Origin: Emmonsiellopsis sp. PD_33
Taxonomy: Eukaryota > Ascomycota > Eurotiomycetes > Onygenales > Ajellomycetaceae
Direction: 5' to 3'
NCBI GenBank assembly: GCA_032988165.1
Contig: JANTQF010000172.1
Span: 1-64,000, forward strand
Length of the DNA: 64,000 nucleotides
Part shown: positions 11,413 to 22,880 of the stretch, one piece after another
Layout of the letters: every line of letters starts with the position of its first letter
Position numbering within the stretch: position 1 is the stretch's first letter
Translations under genes and position numbers: made by a program
The notes under the pieces: generated by a model
The model's database searches: none
What the model was told of the DNA's origin: nothing
The model's input: only the letters and a program-made list of their open reading frames with translations

Positions 11413-13091
11413 TCAAAAAATACCGGGGACGATTCTCCATCGAACCTTGGCGCAGTAATCATCCCAGGTCTTGCCATACTTCTTAGCGCATCGCTTCTCA
11501 TCCCGATAGCATCGATGCACGAGGATTGTCGTCATGAACAAAGCGTATGTCCATGGGAGCAAGTGGGTGATTCCGCAGGTAGCACACATCGAAAAAGAGA
11601 TGAAAAGGTCACCCAGATAATTTGCATGACGAACTACTCCCCACCATCCTACGAGAGAGAACAAGGCAGTTAGCCTGAGTTTCAGATCTATTATTCCCAG
11701 TGGTACTACTGGAAGGGGGAAATAGGAAGGAGGTCATACCAGAGCACAAAATAATAGATTCATGTGTTGATCCATTTGCAGTTTTATACCGCCCGTAAAT
11801 AAACTTTGGAGGGTTCCCCCAGATCGTACATTGCCCCTTGGTGTCGCGCACCAGATATTTCTGGTGGTTGGCGGATCGGAAAAGCGCATACCCGCCGAAT
11901 CCAGTCATCAAAATCGAAGCCGCAGCAATAGGAGAGAGGGACACGGGATGAACTGCTAGGAATTGTGGTTGCAGGGTGTACATCATAGGGAGCCAGGTTG
12001 CAGAGCCCCATGCCAAATAGAATCCAACATGGTCATGGGCAATATCGATGGTTTTAATGTACCTGATTACGGTATGCTTTAGCGGATTTCCTGGAATATG
12101 CAGAATTGTTACCATTTTTTAAAGGAACGTACCAGCCCTCGTTATAAAAGAGGTCGATGACATAAGTTGCATGAAGTAGGTCGGTGATAATAATCGAGTT
12201 CGTGATGTAGCCGAATTTGTAGAACTGTAGAGCAGTGAACGATAGATCACTATTAATTCGCGTCAGCTTTTGAAAACACTGCAATAGCTACACCACGGTA
12301 GCTTTAGATCATCTCACATCAAAAGCCAGCCAATGATTCCCGGACGTCCGTTATGGAAGAGTTTGAAGTCCCAAGATTGTCCAAAACGAGGGTTTAACTC
12401 AATGCCCATGTATAGATCGTACAATGCAGATCCTACCAAAAGTTAACAATTATTTTTCTAGCAAGTCGGATGGAATATTCGGACCGCTAAACTTTCTGTC
12501 CTCCAGGTGCGAGGGGGCAATGTGGGCTTTCAGATAAAATGCTGCGGTGAGAAACAAGCCGTATATGTTGAATATTGCGACAAACGACCCCCAATGTTCA
12601 GCCACAAAAGCCAAGCTCAAGCCACCGCTTCGCAGGCCCAGGACAGCAAAGAAGAATACTGTAACAAAGGAAGCCAAAAGTCCATTGGTCTTATATTTCA
12701 GGACGTTCCCAGCAGGCGTCGGTTGGCCCTCGCATATTTTTCCTGGTAGAAAGGTGTAAAGGGCAGCTTGGAATAGAACCCAAGCCCCGTAGACGAAAAC
12801 AATATCACGGTTTGGGCACGGCGAATATTGGCGGAAAAAATCGACGAATCCTTCATCCCATAGCGCGAACAAAGCCGACAACAACGAAGCATCGAAATTC
12901 TGCAGAGCAATGTACCAAAATAGCGTGAATAACGGACATGCAACCATTATTCCAAGAGACATTATGCCTTGGATTCGAGGAGCATCGGTTCGCCTGCCCC
13001 ATGATGGTATCACGTCTTTCGATATGCGGTGAAGATTATGCCCTGTTCCATCGGAGTGACAAGGAGGGGAGTTTGTGATTATCTCCTCCAT
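11413..13091 (-). CDS. Sterol reductase, DHCR7-like (delta-7) branch of the ERG24/DHCR7 family
   Basis: An ER membrane enzyme of 465 aa in five exons: 13091-12485, 12432-12318, 12249-12133, 12062-11740, 11648-11413. It belongs to the ERG4/ERG24/lamin-B-receptor reductase family, which reduces sterol double bonds with NADPH. Blocks resemble animal and plant 7-dehydrocholesterol reductase more than fungal C-14 reductase: GQPTPAGNVLKYKTNG, MGIELNPR, DFKLFHNGRPGIIGW, TIDIAHDHVGFYLAWG, FRSANHQK and HRCYRDEKRCAKKYG, ending in VPGIF. About nine hydrophobic segments are visible. The first intron uses an unusual gtccga donor, the only choice that keeps phase and the KFSG...LYDLYMGIE block. Ergosterol keeps its C7-C8 double bond, so a true delta-7 reductase would make side products or act on other substrates. 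Branch assignment is by motif memory, not a tree. Confidence 0.85.
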
Positions 13092-13948
13092 TTTGCCGGT
13101 GAAAACGAAGGACTTGCAGACAATCGAAAGTAAAAAGCGAGAACTTCAACGGAATGGAATATGTTTGAGGATTATTTATCATTTTTAAGAGGGCGCGGTC
13201 GCGTCAGACTTTATATGTCAAAACAGAAGACATCTGCAGACTCAGGTAGCCCGGCAACAGCGTCGCTCATTCGGCCACAATCAACAACGCCTCGTGGATC
13301 ATGCAATGTTTGTTGGTTGGTGTAGCGCACAGTGCTGAGTGGCTTGATGCCCCCAAAGACGGATTTCTTGTCTGGAACAGCCGCCCATGGATCGGTCAAT
13401 CGCCTTTGCGAAAGCCATTGTCGATTGGTTTGGAGGTCATTTTCCTTATTTTGAGACCGGCTGGCGGGCAATCGGCGGTCAGCAGTGGAAATCACAGACC
13501 GAATACGAGACACAGCTTAAGTTCTCAGTACAACATGGAGCTGTGGGAAAAAGGATGGTGGCACGAAAAGCAAACACAGTGCAGAAAGCTCCCGTGGGAT
13601 CCTTGGCCTCGACCCCATTGCAACCAGCATTCTGCATGCCGCATTCCGCCTTGTTATCATTGTTATCCTGCAAATCCCTTGAAGTTGAAGTTGGTTTGTG
13701 AATGTCAATCGAAGAAGTTTATGCTTGATTTAAGCATCACGTGACTTATGCGGCTTATCTAAGGAGCTCCAGCAAAAAGATCAGGATGGATTCAAGTTCA
13801 AGACGACATCCCGCAGCAGCAATAACAACTTGAAGATATAACAATAACAATACTCATGTGTTGCGGGGACAGCTGTCTATCTGTTACTCCCTGCGCCAGC
13901 ACTCCCCATTCGTCCTCTTGAAGCCAACACCCACACAACCAGACCAGG
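13092..13948. promoter_or_regulatory. Divergent promoter region between sterol reductase and PRP4
   Basis: 857 bp separate two start codons facing away from each other, so both promoters must lie here. Overlapping short open frames on both strands show no domain and look like chance. No specific regulatory site could be assigned. Confidence 0.4.
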
Positions 13949-15831
13949 ATGCATCCCGCGAGACGGGCATATGTGGAGGACGCGCCAGAGGTATGTTTCC
14001 CCATGGCATATTCTTCAGACAGTTAGACGGTTTTACTATTTGTCGCCCGTTTGCATGGCAATTTTCGCAAACTGCATCTTGAAAACGCCTTGCTCGTCCC
14101 ACCCACTTCCTCTGGGGGCTCCAGCTGACCAGCCCTTGTTGCTTCGAATAGGACACAGAAATGGGCATTGATCTCAGCAACATACGTAAGTAGCGGAAGC
14201 GCAATAGTCACAAGCCATCCTCTTCCTCGGCTTGCTCGTGATAAACAACTAACAATTCCGTTTGTGGAAGCTTAGCCGTCGACCGCGACTATGATATGCC
14301 CGCCTCCGCAGCCGGGATACCACCCGAAAAAGCCTCCGCCATTCTTTCGCAGTTCTCTCGTCGAAGAAGGGCCGCCGCCATTGCAGTACCGACCGATGAT
14401 GGCCGGGTTCGAGCCCGACTACGCGAACTTGGACATCCAATCACACTCTTCGGAGAAGATGCGACGGACCGGCGAGACCGGCTACGCGAGCTGTTGACCG
14501 ATCTTGAGGAGCAGAAGGAGGCCGCAGGTGTTGTCGCTAGTGAGGCAAGTGAGGACACGTTGATGAAAGAGGCAGCGGAAGAAGAGGAGGAGGAGGCAGA
14601 GGGCGAGGAGGAATTTTATACAGAGGGATTGCCAGATCTTCTTGAAGCCCGGAAGAATATTGCTAGATATTCGCTTCCGCGGGCGAAGGCGCGGATCGAG
14701 CGACAAAAAGAAGAGTCGACGATCCCTCTACGGACACATATTAAGCATCGGAAAGCGATTAAGGAGAAGTTACAGAGCTTCGATCTTTACGGTTCCCAAA
14801 TTGCCGGCGAAAGACCGGTGAGCATCACCCGTTTCGCACCAGACGGACAACTACTAGCGGCGGGAAACTGGGGCGGGGGGATAAAGCTTCTTACGGTCCC
14901 AAATTTGGAAGAAAAGACCACGCTGCGCGGGCATACCGACCGTGTTGGAGGAATTTCCTGGTTCCCAGGGGCTACGAAGCCGGAGTCAGGTGTATCTGAA
15001 GCGTCCGTCAACCTTGCGTCCGGAGGCGGCGAAGGGAACGTTCATCTCTGGTCCCTCACGCAGGATACACCGGTGACGACCTTGTCGGGCCATTCAGGAC
15101 GCGTCTGTCGCGTTGAATTCCACCCCTCGGGTGACTACCTCGCATCTGCTTCCTACGATACCACTTGGCGACTCTGGGACGTAAAGACTAGCACAGAACT
15201 CCTTTTGCAGGAGGGCCACTCCCGAGAAGTCTACTCGTTAGCCTTCAACCCTGATGGCTCCCTTCTTGCCAGTGGTGGCCTTGATAGCATAGGACGGATC
15301 TGGGACCTGCGAACTGGTCGAACAGTGATGATTTTGGAAGGGCATATCCGAGAAATATACGCCCTGGACTGGGGTATTGACGGATACCGCGTCCTCTCCG
15401 GTTCTGGTGACGGATGGGTTAAGTGCTGGGATATCCGGCAGGTACGAAATACAGGTGGAGTGGGTGCCCACAGGGGCGTTGTCTCGGATCTTAGATGGTA
15501 TAAGGGAACCGAAACCTCCTCCTCACACCTCCCATCTATCCCATTACAGGACCAAAACGGTGATGCAATCGATAGCCCCATGACCCCTTCAACGCCTATG
15601 GCAGATCAAACACCTTCCCCGCCCGTCCAGCCGAAGAAGTCCGGCACCTTTTTCGTCTCCAGCGGCTTTGATAAGAATGTCAATGTGTTCAGTGCTGACG
15701 ACTGGTCACTTGTCAAGTCGTTAAGCGGACATGCGGGGAATGTACTCAGTGTGGACGTTAGTGATGACGTTAAGTGGATTGCCAGCTGTGGGCATGATCG
15801 TACTGTTAAACTTTGGGGAATCGATGGATGA
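13949..15831 (+). CDS. prp4: U4/U6 snRNP splicing factor Prp4 (WD40)
   Basis: A core spliceosome protein of the U4/U6.U5 tri-snRNP, 543 aa in three exons: 13949-13990, 14152-14185 and 14276-15831. The start is set by the small first exon (MHPARRAYVEDAPE), typical of this family; without the two short exons the protein would lack its usual N-terminus. A splicing-factor motif (SFM/PRP4 domain, VRARLRELGHPITLFGE) lies near residues 70-86. A long acidic stretch (EEEEEAEGEEE) follows near residue 130. Seven WD40 repeats fill about residues 205-543, with blades such as GHSGRVCRVEFHPSGDYLAS, DTTWRLWD and GHDRTVKLWG. A Ser/Pro/Thr-rich loop (about residues 445-475) is inserted between two blades. Nuclear; it acts with Prp3 and U4/U6 RNA. 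Confidence 0.95.
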
Positions 15832-17006
15832 TGGTAGGGTGGGTTTCTGGTTGAGTCTGGGTCAAAATGGAAGTCAGCCAGCCAGCCAGCTGTGAAAATG
15901 TTTTTCAAATCAATGCCGGTGTCACAAACAATCTCGATCCAGAACGACAGCAACTCCCCCACCCAGCCTACCACTCACCACTCACCCCCCATTCCTGAAT
16001 AAAGTGCGCCGCTGGGGATCGAAATATACAACTGGTCTAGTTCCTCATTGGATAATCAGCAACAAACACCAATAAATGGGGGCCAGATCAATCCCGGTCC
16101 CCTCCCTCCCCGCAAACATCCAGCGCACGAAGACGAGGAACGATACACATCACGCTTCCCCCACACTATCGCGCTCTTAACTTGCGTTCGTCGTCACCCT
16201 CATCCTCCCTCACTTTACCGGAACCGGCTATGCTCCTCCCCATCATACATGTCTTCCTCCCTTCCTTCCTCCCCCTACCTAGGGGGAACCAAAACGGGAT
16301 AACCATAACTCCCCATTTTTTGTGTGAAGTTCCACCTCTTATTCTTTCTTATAGAACCACACTGGAACCTGAAGGGGGGTTTGGGTGGGTAGTGGCTATC
16401 TGGAAGGTGGCCCGGGAGAGGGGGGGTTGGAGAGTTGTGGAGGAGATTGATTTTGATGATATGTATACATAGTAACTAAAACGAGGTACATATAAGATAA
16501 GGAATGAAACTTATAAAATTTATGAAATGATAGCTTTTTGATTTCAGTGGAGATAGACGGACGGACAGACGGGCCTCTTTCTTTTCCATGTTTTACTCGT
16601 GTTCTTCGTTAGGTACGATGTAGATGCGAAACGTTATTCTTTCATGAAGGCTATGGAATGTCATAATGGGGAGTAGATGGTGGGGTGTGTGTTGCGTAGC
16701 TAGGGGAGAATTTAAAGCAATAAATAAATAAATAGGGGGGAGGGAGTAAAAATAAATATAGGGGTTATTATAATGCTAATAGATAGACACTGTAAGTAAA
16801 AGATTATCCATAGCCCCAGCAAAGCGGTAAATAGGGGGGGGAAATGACGAGAGATAATAGACAATAATAAGGGAGTAAGTCAAATAAACCCAAAACAAAA
16901 AGCCACACAAACCAACCATTGCTCCCAAAGCCCAGGCGCAATAAATATGAACACCAATCTCAAATACAAAAATAAAAAACCTAACTACCCAGCATACCCC
17001 ACCTCC
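15832..17006. other. Convergent intergenic region
   Basis: 3' flanks of PRP4 (+) and the arrestin gene (-). The DNA is low in complexity, with C-rich stretches at 16085-16300 and A/G-rich stretches at 16720-16880. No supported gene. Confidence 0.4.
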
Positions 17007-18257
17007 TCACGGGGTATACGGCGGCAACTCCTCTATAACGATCGCCTGAGCCTCATATTCCTCCCTAGACAAGAACGGCGGAGGCGCCGGCAAACTCCCC
17101 ACCTCACTCGCCGCCACCAGCTCCCCCGGCTCACTAAGCAGCGGGCCCATATACTGCGCGCCAAGAATCTTAAAGCTCGGGACGCAAACGGTCACCACCT
17201 CCTTCCGATCCACGCAGGCCAGACCAACCTCCAGCTGCAGATTGGAGTATCCGCGTCGGATATTTGGGCTGTCGAAGTTCTGGGTGATGGCGTGTATGCC
17301 GAGGACATCGATCGTCTGCGGCGTGGAGGTGAGCGGGATGTTGAGGTCGTCTGTTTGCTCTGCGATGTGTATTTTATCGGCTGATTGGAGCGTGTCCATG
17401 CGTCGGGTGCTCGTATCGCCGCGCAGCCGGGTTATCATGGTGGCGGATAGGGAGAGGGAGCGGACCTTTACCTCCGGCGCGACTGATGCGGGGATGGTGG
17501 AGGAGGCGGGGAGTAAGGTGGCGCCGATGAGGATGGGGATCTTTTGCCCTTGTATTGCTAGATTGGGAAGCTTGATGGTGATTTGGAATTGGGCGGTGGG
17601 AATTTTTCCTAAGCCGCCGACGATCGAGCGCATCTTTTCGCGCGTGGTTAGCTCGCGTGATTGGTATTCTGGGAGGAGTTTGTAGCTCGCTACGTGCCAG
17701 ATGTGGCCGCGGGACGTGAAGGTTGGGGTTGGCGAGGGTTCTGAGCGGGGTGGAGAGAATCGGAAGGCCCGGGCGGCTTTGCGGTCCCGGGCGAGGAGGC
17801 CGAGGGTTGTGGCGGGCCGGGTTAGACAGGCTTCTAGGGTGTATCCGACACTGCATTCCATATCTCCCCCGAAGGCATAGCAGGAGAATACGAAGGATGG
17901 TGGGAGAGGGGAGTCTTGGGTGTAGGGCCATTCCGAGCGGGCAGGGAGTCTGGGCATGACGAGGTGAACAGCTTTGCTAGGGAAGACAAATCGGAAGGGC
18001 CATTCGTGTTTCTGTGCGCGGGAGAGAGTATAGCCGCCTTCAAATAGACGTTCGGTATAACAGAAGAGTACATTGGAAGCACTGGATTTGGAATAGCTTC
18101 CGTCCTCCTTGAACTTCGACTTTGACACACCTGAAAGTTGAATAGTGACGGAGTCTACGGGCTCGTCGGCAGCGGACTCGAGAATAACCTTCCCCTGAAG
18201 AACGGAGCCGGCAGTGCACACCTTTGGGGGATTCTGGAGGACGATATGAAATGGCAT
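17007..18257 (-). CDS. Arrestin-like adaptor with C-terminal PY-type motif
   Basis: A single-exon protein of 416 aa with an arrestin N-like sandwich (about residues 3-150, starting MPFHIVLQNPPKVCTAGSVL) and an arrestin C-like half (about residues 200-370). Such proteins (ART/ALY/PalF-type) link plasma-membrane transporters to the Nedd4-family ubiquitin ligase Rsp5/HulA for endocytosis. The last residues read EELPPYTP, giving an LPxY form of the WW-domain-binding motif only three residues from the end, consistent with ligase recruitment. Family and motif are seen; the cargo is unknown. No intron is needed, and the ATG at 18257 directly begins the first beta strand. Confidence 0.85.
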   Translation of the reverse strand: MPFHIVLQNPPKVCTAGSVLQGKVILESAADEPVDSVTIQLSGVSKSKFKEDGSYSKSSASNVLFCYTERLFEGGYTLSRAQKHEWPFRFVFPSKAVHLVMPRLPARSEWPYTQDSPLPPSFVFSCYAFGGDMECSVGYTLEACLTRPATTLGLLARDRKAARAFRFSPPRSEPSPTPTFTSRGHIWHVASYKLLPEYQSRELTTREKMRSIVGGLGKIPTAQFQITIKLPNLAIQGQKIPILIGATLLPASSTIPASVAPEVKVRSLSLSATMITRLRGDTSTRRMDTLQSADKIHIAEQTDDLNIPLTSTPQTIDVLGIHAITQNFDSPNIRRGYSNLQLEVGLACVDRKEVVTVCVPSFKILGAQYMGPLLSEPGELVAASEVGSLPAPPPFLSREEYEAQAIVIEELPPYTP

Positions 18258-19314
18258 ATTTGCCTAACGGCTGTCGCCAGCACGGGAAGCACTGCGAATG
18301 TAAATAGCCCTCCACTGTGACTCTCTGGACGGATGCGCGGTAGTGTAATGTTTTGAGACCCAATGGTCTACAAGTATGTGGTTGAAAAGGCTTCCTCGGC
18401 CTTGTAATCGTCGGCAGCACGATAACAGCCCCTAATTCGGGAGTTATTAGATCGAATTAGATATAATAGTAAAGCACAGCATCCAGCATGTGGCATAAGG
18501 GGGTGGTAGGTAGCAAGAAGCGTCCAGACAGCGCCCTTCTTGTTGTCAATTCGTTGCTATCTAAACAGGCGGGGTCGTTTCGACGGCCATTTGGCAATGG
18601 GCGTTTTGGTGAGTAGTAGTTATCAAAGCTCTACAGGCAAGAGGGGCCAATAACAGACAGAGCCTCAGGAAAAGATCATTCACGAGATGAATGTCAATGG
18701 CTTGGATTCGTTAAAAAGTTTCTGGCTTCATCGTCATATCGAGCGAGCGGTGGGCTCGTGATGCCTTGCCAGACGCGAGACCGAGGGCTGTGCCTCCAGC
18801 CGGATCAGCCATGGTGGTTTTAGGTAGATATCCCTGCTAGTTAGCTCCAGAGCTTAATGCGCATGGGAGTTCTCCCTGCTGCTCGTTGCGTGCTTGAGCC
18901 ATGAGGCCGGGGATGATGAGGTTGGCCAGAGGTTGAAGTCGCGAAGTTCAGGCTGAGGTTGAGATAGAGTTTCGGCCCGTCTGGAGGTCCGGGGCGGCCC
19001 GTGCCAAGGTTCGTTTCCGGGGGAGGGGAGGTTCCGCCCGGCTGCGATGTGAGCTTTTAGACATGCGTGTTGGGTATTATCAAAGAGTTCGAAATCAAAT
19101 ATGACTATGAAATAGTTATGATTGAAATCCGTAAGAAATATCCCATGTCCGCTCAACAATGCAAGGCCAAAATGCACCACCCAAAAGGAAACCCATCAAG
19201 TACTAGTAAATATCCAAAACATTCGCCAAATACGCAGTCAATAAAAAAATAAAGATGAAAGATAACGGACGAAGCGCAATGCAACTCCGAAACCAAAAAA
19301 AAGAGGTATACCAA
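18258..19314. other. Intergenic, no supported gene
   Basis: Upstream flank of the arrestin gene and 3' flank of the F-box gene. No convincing exon on either strand. Confidence 0.4.
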
Positions 19315-20725
19315 TCACGCCAACCACCCATCCTCCCCCTGACAATTCTGGCAGCCAATACTAATCCTTGCCCCCTCCCACACCACCACCCAATCCTCCG
19401 TCTGATGCGGAATCGCCTGCCTCACGCGCATCTCGTTCCTTGCAGCCTCAAACCAAATCTCCCGCACGGGAGGCGGCCTCGTGCTCTCCTCCCCACTCCC
19501 ATACACCTTCGTCGCCCGCCCATCATTCCGATACGCATCCCAATCCGCCTGCATGTTGCGCATAAACTCCTTGCGCATCGTTCGCTGGTTATTCCCCCCT
19601 CCCTTCTCGGCAGCGAAGAACTCGGCAATTCGACCTAGGCCGGACGTGGTCAGCAGCATGCTGATCCAGGAATCGCAGGAGGTGTGGAAGGGGGGTTCCG
19701 GGGAGAGGGTGAAGCGGAGGTAGGAGACGAGTAGGTGGATGCAGTGGTGGGTGGAGATGAGGGTGCGCATGTTGGTGAAGGGGGGTAGTTGGAGGATCTC
19801 GGCTTGGAGTTTGCGAAATATTAGGGCGCGGTCGGTGGGTTGGATGGGGACGGGGAGCCGGCCAGCTTCGTAGGTGGCGTAGAGGTCAGATTGTAGGTTG
19901 AGACGGGAGCGGGCGTAAGTTTCTAGATAGAAGAGGGTGTAGAACCTAGATGAATATAAGGGTTAGCACGGGAAACTTGCCACGTTAGGTGGTACAGCAG
20001 GGATAGTATATGTATGGGTACGCACATGAGGGGCGTGAGTTTGAATTGTAATAGGGCAATTCCATGATCGTAGCAGGCCTGGCGATCCTTTTTGGAGGCA
20101 AAGAGGGTTTTATGAGAGGGATCACTCTGCATATATCTATCTAGCACCCTATCAGCAAGGTAGTATGCTAGCTTCGAGCACACTTCCTGCCGCTGCCGCA
20201 AGCCCCAGAGATATCGAAACGTATATGCATCCTGGGTATCATGTCTCGACGGGCGGGGTGGGAAAAGGTCCGAAAGAAGAATGACATCGTCCTCCGGTTC
20301 CTGCGTGTATGTCCTCGACTCGTCAATGGGCGAGGGCAAGCTGCCATGCCTCCGGAGCCGAAGATATGCCCGAGAAATGGCCTGCTCGTTTGCATCGATG
20401 AGGGTGCGGAATGCTCTCGACGCCAGCCTCAACGAGCCCATATCCTGCAGCCGACAATGACCAAAGATAGAGACTTGGAGCTCGACGGGCAGCCAGTCCC
20501 AACGCGAAGACGTGGGGACCCGGTCGAGCGGCGGTTCGCAATCATCACTACACTCAGGGACATGTTGGTCAGTGGTGCCAATGCCTATAATTCCAGGTTC
20601 GTCCAGGTTATCTCAAAGAATCGGGGGCGGGGCGGGGGAGTAATGGGGGCTGGTTACTATTGGTTTTTCTTCAGGTATGCGGCCCTGGCTCTATCCAAGG
20701 CAGCCAGGAACTTCTGAGCCCGCAT
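19315..20725 (-). CDS. F-box protein
   Basis: Predicted substrate-recognition subunit of an SCF ubiquitin ligase; the target is unknown. Three exons (20725-20658, 20547-20026, 19945-19315) give 406 aa. The first exon (MRAQKFLAALDRARAAYLKKNQ) is joined through a 110-nt intron with gtaacc donor and gtgtag acceptor, chosen because it is the only join I found that keeps frame into the F-box. The F-box follows at about residues 42-75 (WDWLPVELQVSIFG ... DMGSLRLASRAFRTLI). The remaining 330 residues have no repeats that I recognise and resemble fungal F-box proteins with a helical C-terminal part. The second intron (gtgcgt donor) joins TPLM to FYTLFYLETYARS. The 5' exon is the least certain part. 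Confidence 0.7.
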
Positions 20726-21071
20726 GTCTACGCCGGCTAGACATGTGGACGGGAGAGCGAGAAACGTGAGGATTGAATTGCTGATTGAGCGTCGTGAAGT
20801 TGCGGAGATTCAGACGGTTTCGGGGCTGGTATGGTCACAGCCGCGTACTGGGCAGCGGAACACGGCGGAACAGCAGTGTAATATTGGTATGGGCTGGTAT
20901 TGGTGTATATTTACGTCATGCATCAAACACCAATCTAGAAGGGGGAGGGATTCATGTTGAAATAATAAATAAAATAGTATAAGTTGAAATAATTCAGCAA
21001 TTATCCTTCATCAATGGTATCATCAATCATATGTGTCATCCCGCATGTTCAAACAAAAACAATATTTACCC
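20726..21071. other. Short intergenic region
   Basis: Promoter of the F-box gene and 3' flank of the AIG2-like gene. Nothing further is seen. Confidence 0.4.
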
Positions 21072-21560
21072 CTATCCCAACTCGCCCACCCCCCCATCCC
21101 ACATAAACGTCAACCCATCCACAACCTCCCTCTCCCCATCCTCAAAATGCACCCGACACTCCTCCGCCTTGAACGAACCGCTCGCATACCCGCGTAGCCT
21201 CCGAGCCTGTGTCTCTGTCTCGACATACGCCGCCCGTCCACGGACCTCCGCATTATTAGCTCCATCGATCAACGCCGGATGGGTGCCCCAATGCTTAATC
21301 CTGTAGCCGACCAGCTTGGCCGGGCGGAGAGTACTAGTGGTGAGGGACTCCGCCGGGACACCAATGGTGTCTGCTAGCTTGGCTGCATCGGTGAGGGCGC
21401 CGTAGAAGAAGTACCATCCTGTTCTGGGGCTGTTGGATTGCCAGTCGGCTGAATACCAGCCGGCGGGAGCGAAACAGACGGCGCTGGAGGGGGGTTCGGG
21501 GGGCGGGTTTGTGGAGAGGGGGTTTGGAGCTGAGGAGGCACTGATCCGTTCAGTGGCCAT
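21072..21560 (-). CDS. AIG2-like / gamma-glutamylcyclotransferase-fold protein
   Basis: A single-exon protein of 162 aa. The family signature GWYFFYGALTD (about residues 48-58) is the nucleotide- or substrate-loop motif of the GGCT/AIG2 fold. It is followed by LRPAKLVGYRIKHWGTHPALIDG and RGRAAYVETE, and ends in VDGLTFMWDG. Family members cyclise gamma-glutamyl amines or peptides to 5-oxoproline; many fungal ones have no assigned substrate. The first 40 residues are Pro/Ser-rich and probably disordered. It shares a 486-bp divergent promoter with the Jac1 gene. Confidence 0.82.
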   Translation of the reverse strand: MATERISASSAPNPLSTNPPPEPPSSAVCFAPAGWYSADWQSNSPRTGWYFFYGALTDAAKLADTIGVPAESLTTSTLRPAKLVGYRIKHWGTHPALIDGANNAEVRGRAAYVETETQARRLRGYASGSFKAEECRVHFEDGEREVVDGLTFMWDGGVGELG

Positions 21561-22046
21561 GTTGAGGGAATAAAGGAATAAACTGTTTGTTATGCACCGC
21601 CTGGTGAGATGAGAGTTGGTTGTCTGCTATGTGCTTCGACCTTGTATTGCGGGGTAGATCCGAGTGGACGAGGCCTGGTCTGAACAGCCGGGAGCTGTCA
21701 TGGCCATGGAGCGGGTGTCATCGAAATGCAGCCTGCCCTCGTATTAGCCAAAAGCCGGGGAGCATTTCTTGAGATTCTAAGATGCTGGTAGATATTGTCT
21801 GGGTGGAGGAGAGCTCAAGCGTTGGGTGCTGGGATTAGTCATGGCAGGATACTAATCTAGTCTTCAGCTTCATCAACATTTACTACACGGCGGAAACCCG
21901 CGATTTGATACCCAACCCCCTCCACCCAAAAGACCCAAAATACCCGGGTGAATCATCGCGGATTTCGATGCGTCCCCTTTCTAAGAGCCAATAAACTACG
22001 ACTCTCTCCGTTCCGGGCGCGGTCCAGCGTCCTGGGCCTGGCAAAG
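21561..22046. promoter_or_regulatory. Divergent promoter between AIG2-like gene and jac1
   Basis: 486 bp between opposed start codons. No individual sites are claimed. Confidence 0.4.
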
Positions 22047-22880
22047 ATGCCGGCGACATTCCCGCCCACCGCCGTCCTCAGGCAACTTGGCCGCCAACCA
22101 GCCTCATCGCGAACATTCAGCATCGCTCTCCAGCCCACCAGAAACAATATATGCCTACTATGCCAGCATAGACCATGGCAGCCACCCACAATCCGGGCAT
22201 TCCATAACTCCCGCGCGCTCCGGGCCCGGTTCAACGTCAACGCCTCCGCAACCCCCGAAAACTCCGCCACCACCGAACAACCCTCCGACTCCTCAACAGA
22301 CGAAGCCGACGCCCTCATCAACAAACCCCCCGACATCACAAACCACTACACCATCTTCCCCAAAACCATCCCCAATCCCCCACCCCAAGGCCCCTTCGCA
22401 ATCTCCCTCCCCGAACTCCGCCGCGAATTCCTCAACCTCCAATCCCGCGCCCACCCGGACAAATACCCCCCAGGCCTCGAGAAGCAGCGCGCTGAAGCCC
22501 TCTCCGCCCGCATCAACGAGGCCTACCGCACGCTCTCCGACCCGCTCACCCGCGCCCAGTATCTGCTGGCGGCGCAGCATGGCATCGACGTGACGGCCGA
22601 GGATGGCGCACAGAGCCATCCGCAGGATCCGGAAACGCTGATGCAGGTGCTCGAGGTGCAGGAAATGATCGAGGAGGCGCAGGATGAGGTGATGGTGGCG
22701 GCGTTGAAGGAGGAGAATGAGGAGCGGATCAAGGGGTGTGTGGCGATGTTGGGGGATGCGCTGGACAAGGGCGATGTGGAGGGGGCCAGGAAGGAGTGTG
22801 TGCGGTTGAGGTATTGGTATACAATTCGCGAAGGGTTGAGGGAGTGGGAGCCTGGTAAGGGGGTTAGGTTGGTGCATTAG
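22047..22880 (+). CDS. jac1: Mitochondrial J-protein co-chaperone Jac1/Hsc20
   Basis: Co-chaperone of the mitochondrial Hsp70 that helps transfer iron-sulfur clusters from the scaffold Isu. 277 aa from ATG 22047; an in-frame ATG at 21948 would add 33 residues. The N-terminus is basic and Ser/Arg-rich, as in a matrix targeting signal, and contains a CLLC pair. The J domain (about residues 95-165) contains the HPD tripeptide (AHPDKYP), followed by INEAYRTLSDPLTRAQYLL, which ends the J domain in this family. The C-terminal HSCB helical domain follows (MQVLEVQEMIEEAQDE ... RYWYTIREGLREWE). Single exon, GC-rich codon use. Confidence 0.93.
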   Translation: MPATFPPTAVLRQLGRQPASSRTFSIALQPTRNNICLLCQHRPWQPPTIRAFHNSRALRARFNVNASATPENSATTEQPSDSSTDEADALINKPPDITNHYTIFPKTIPNPPPQGPFAISLPELRREFLNLQSRAHPDKYPPGLEKQRAEALSARINEAYRTLSDPLTRAQYLLAAQHGIDVTAEDGAQSHPQDPETLMQVLEVQEMIEEAQDEVMVAALKEENEERIKGCVAMLGDALDKGDVEGARKECVRLRYWYTIREGLREWEPGKGVRLVH

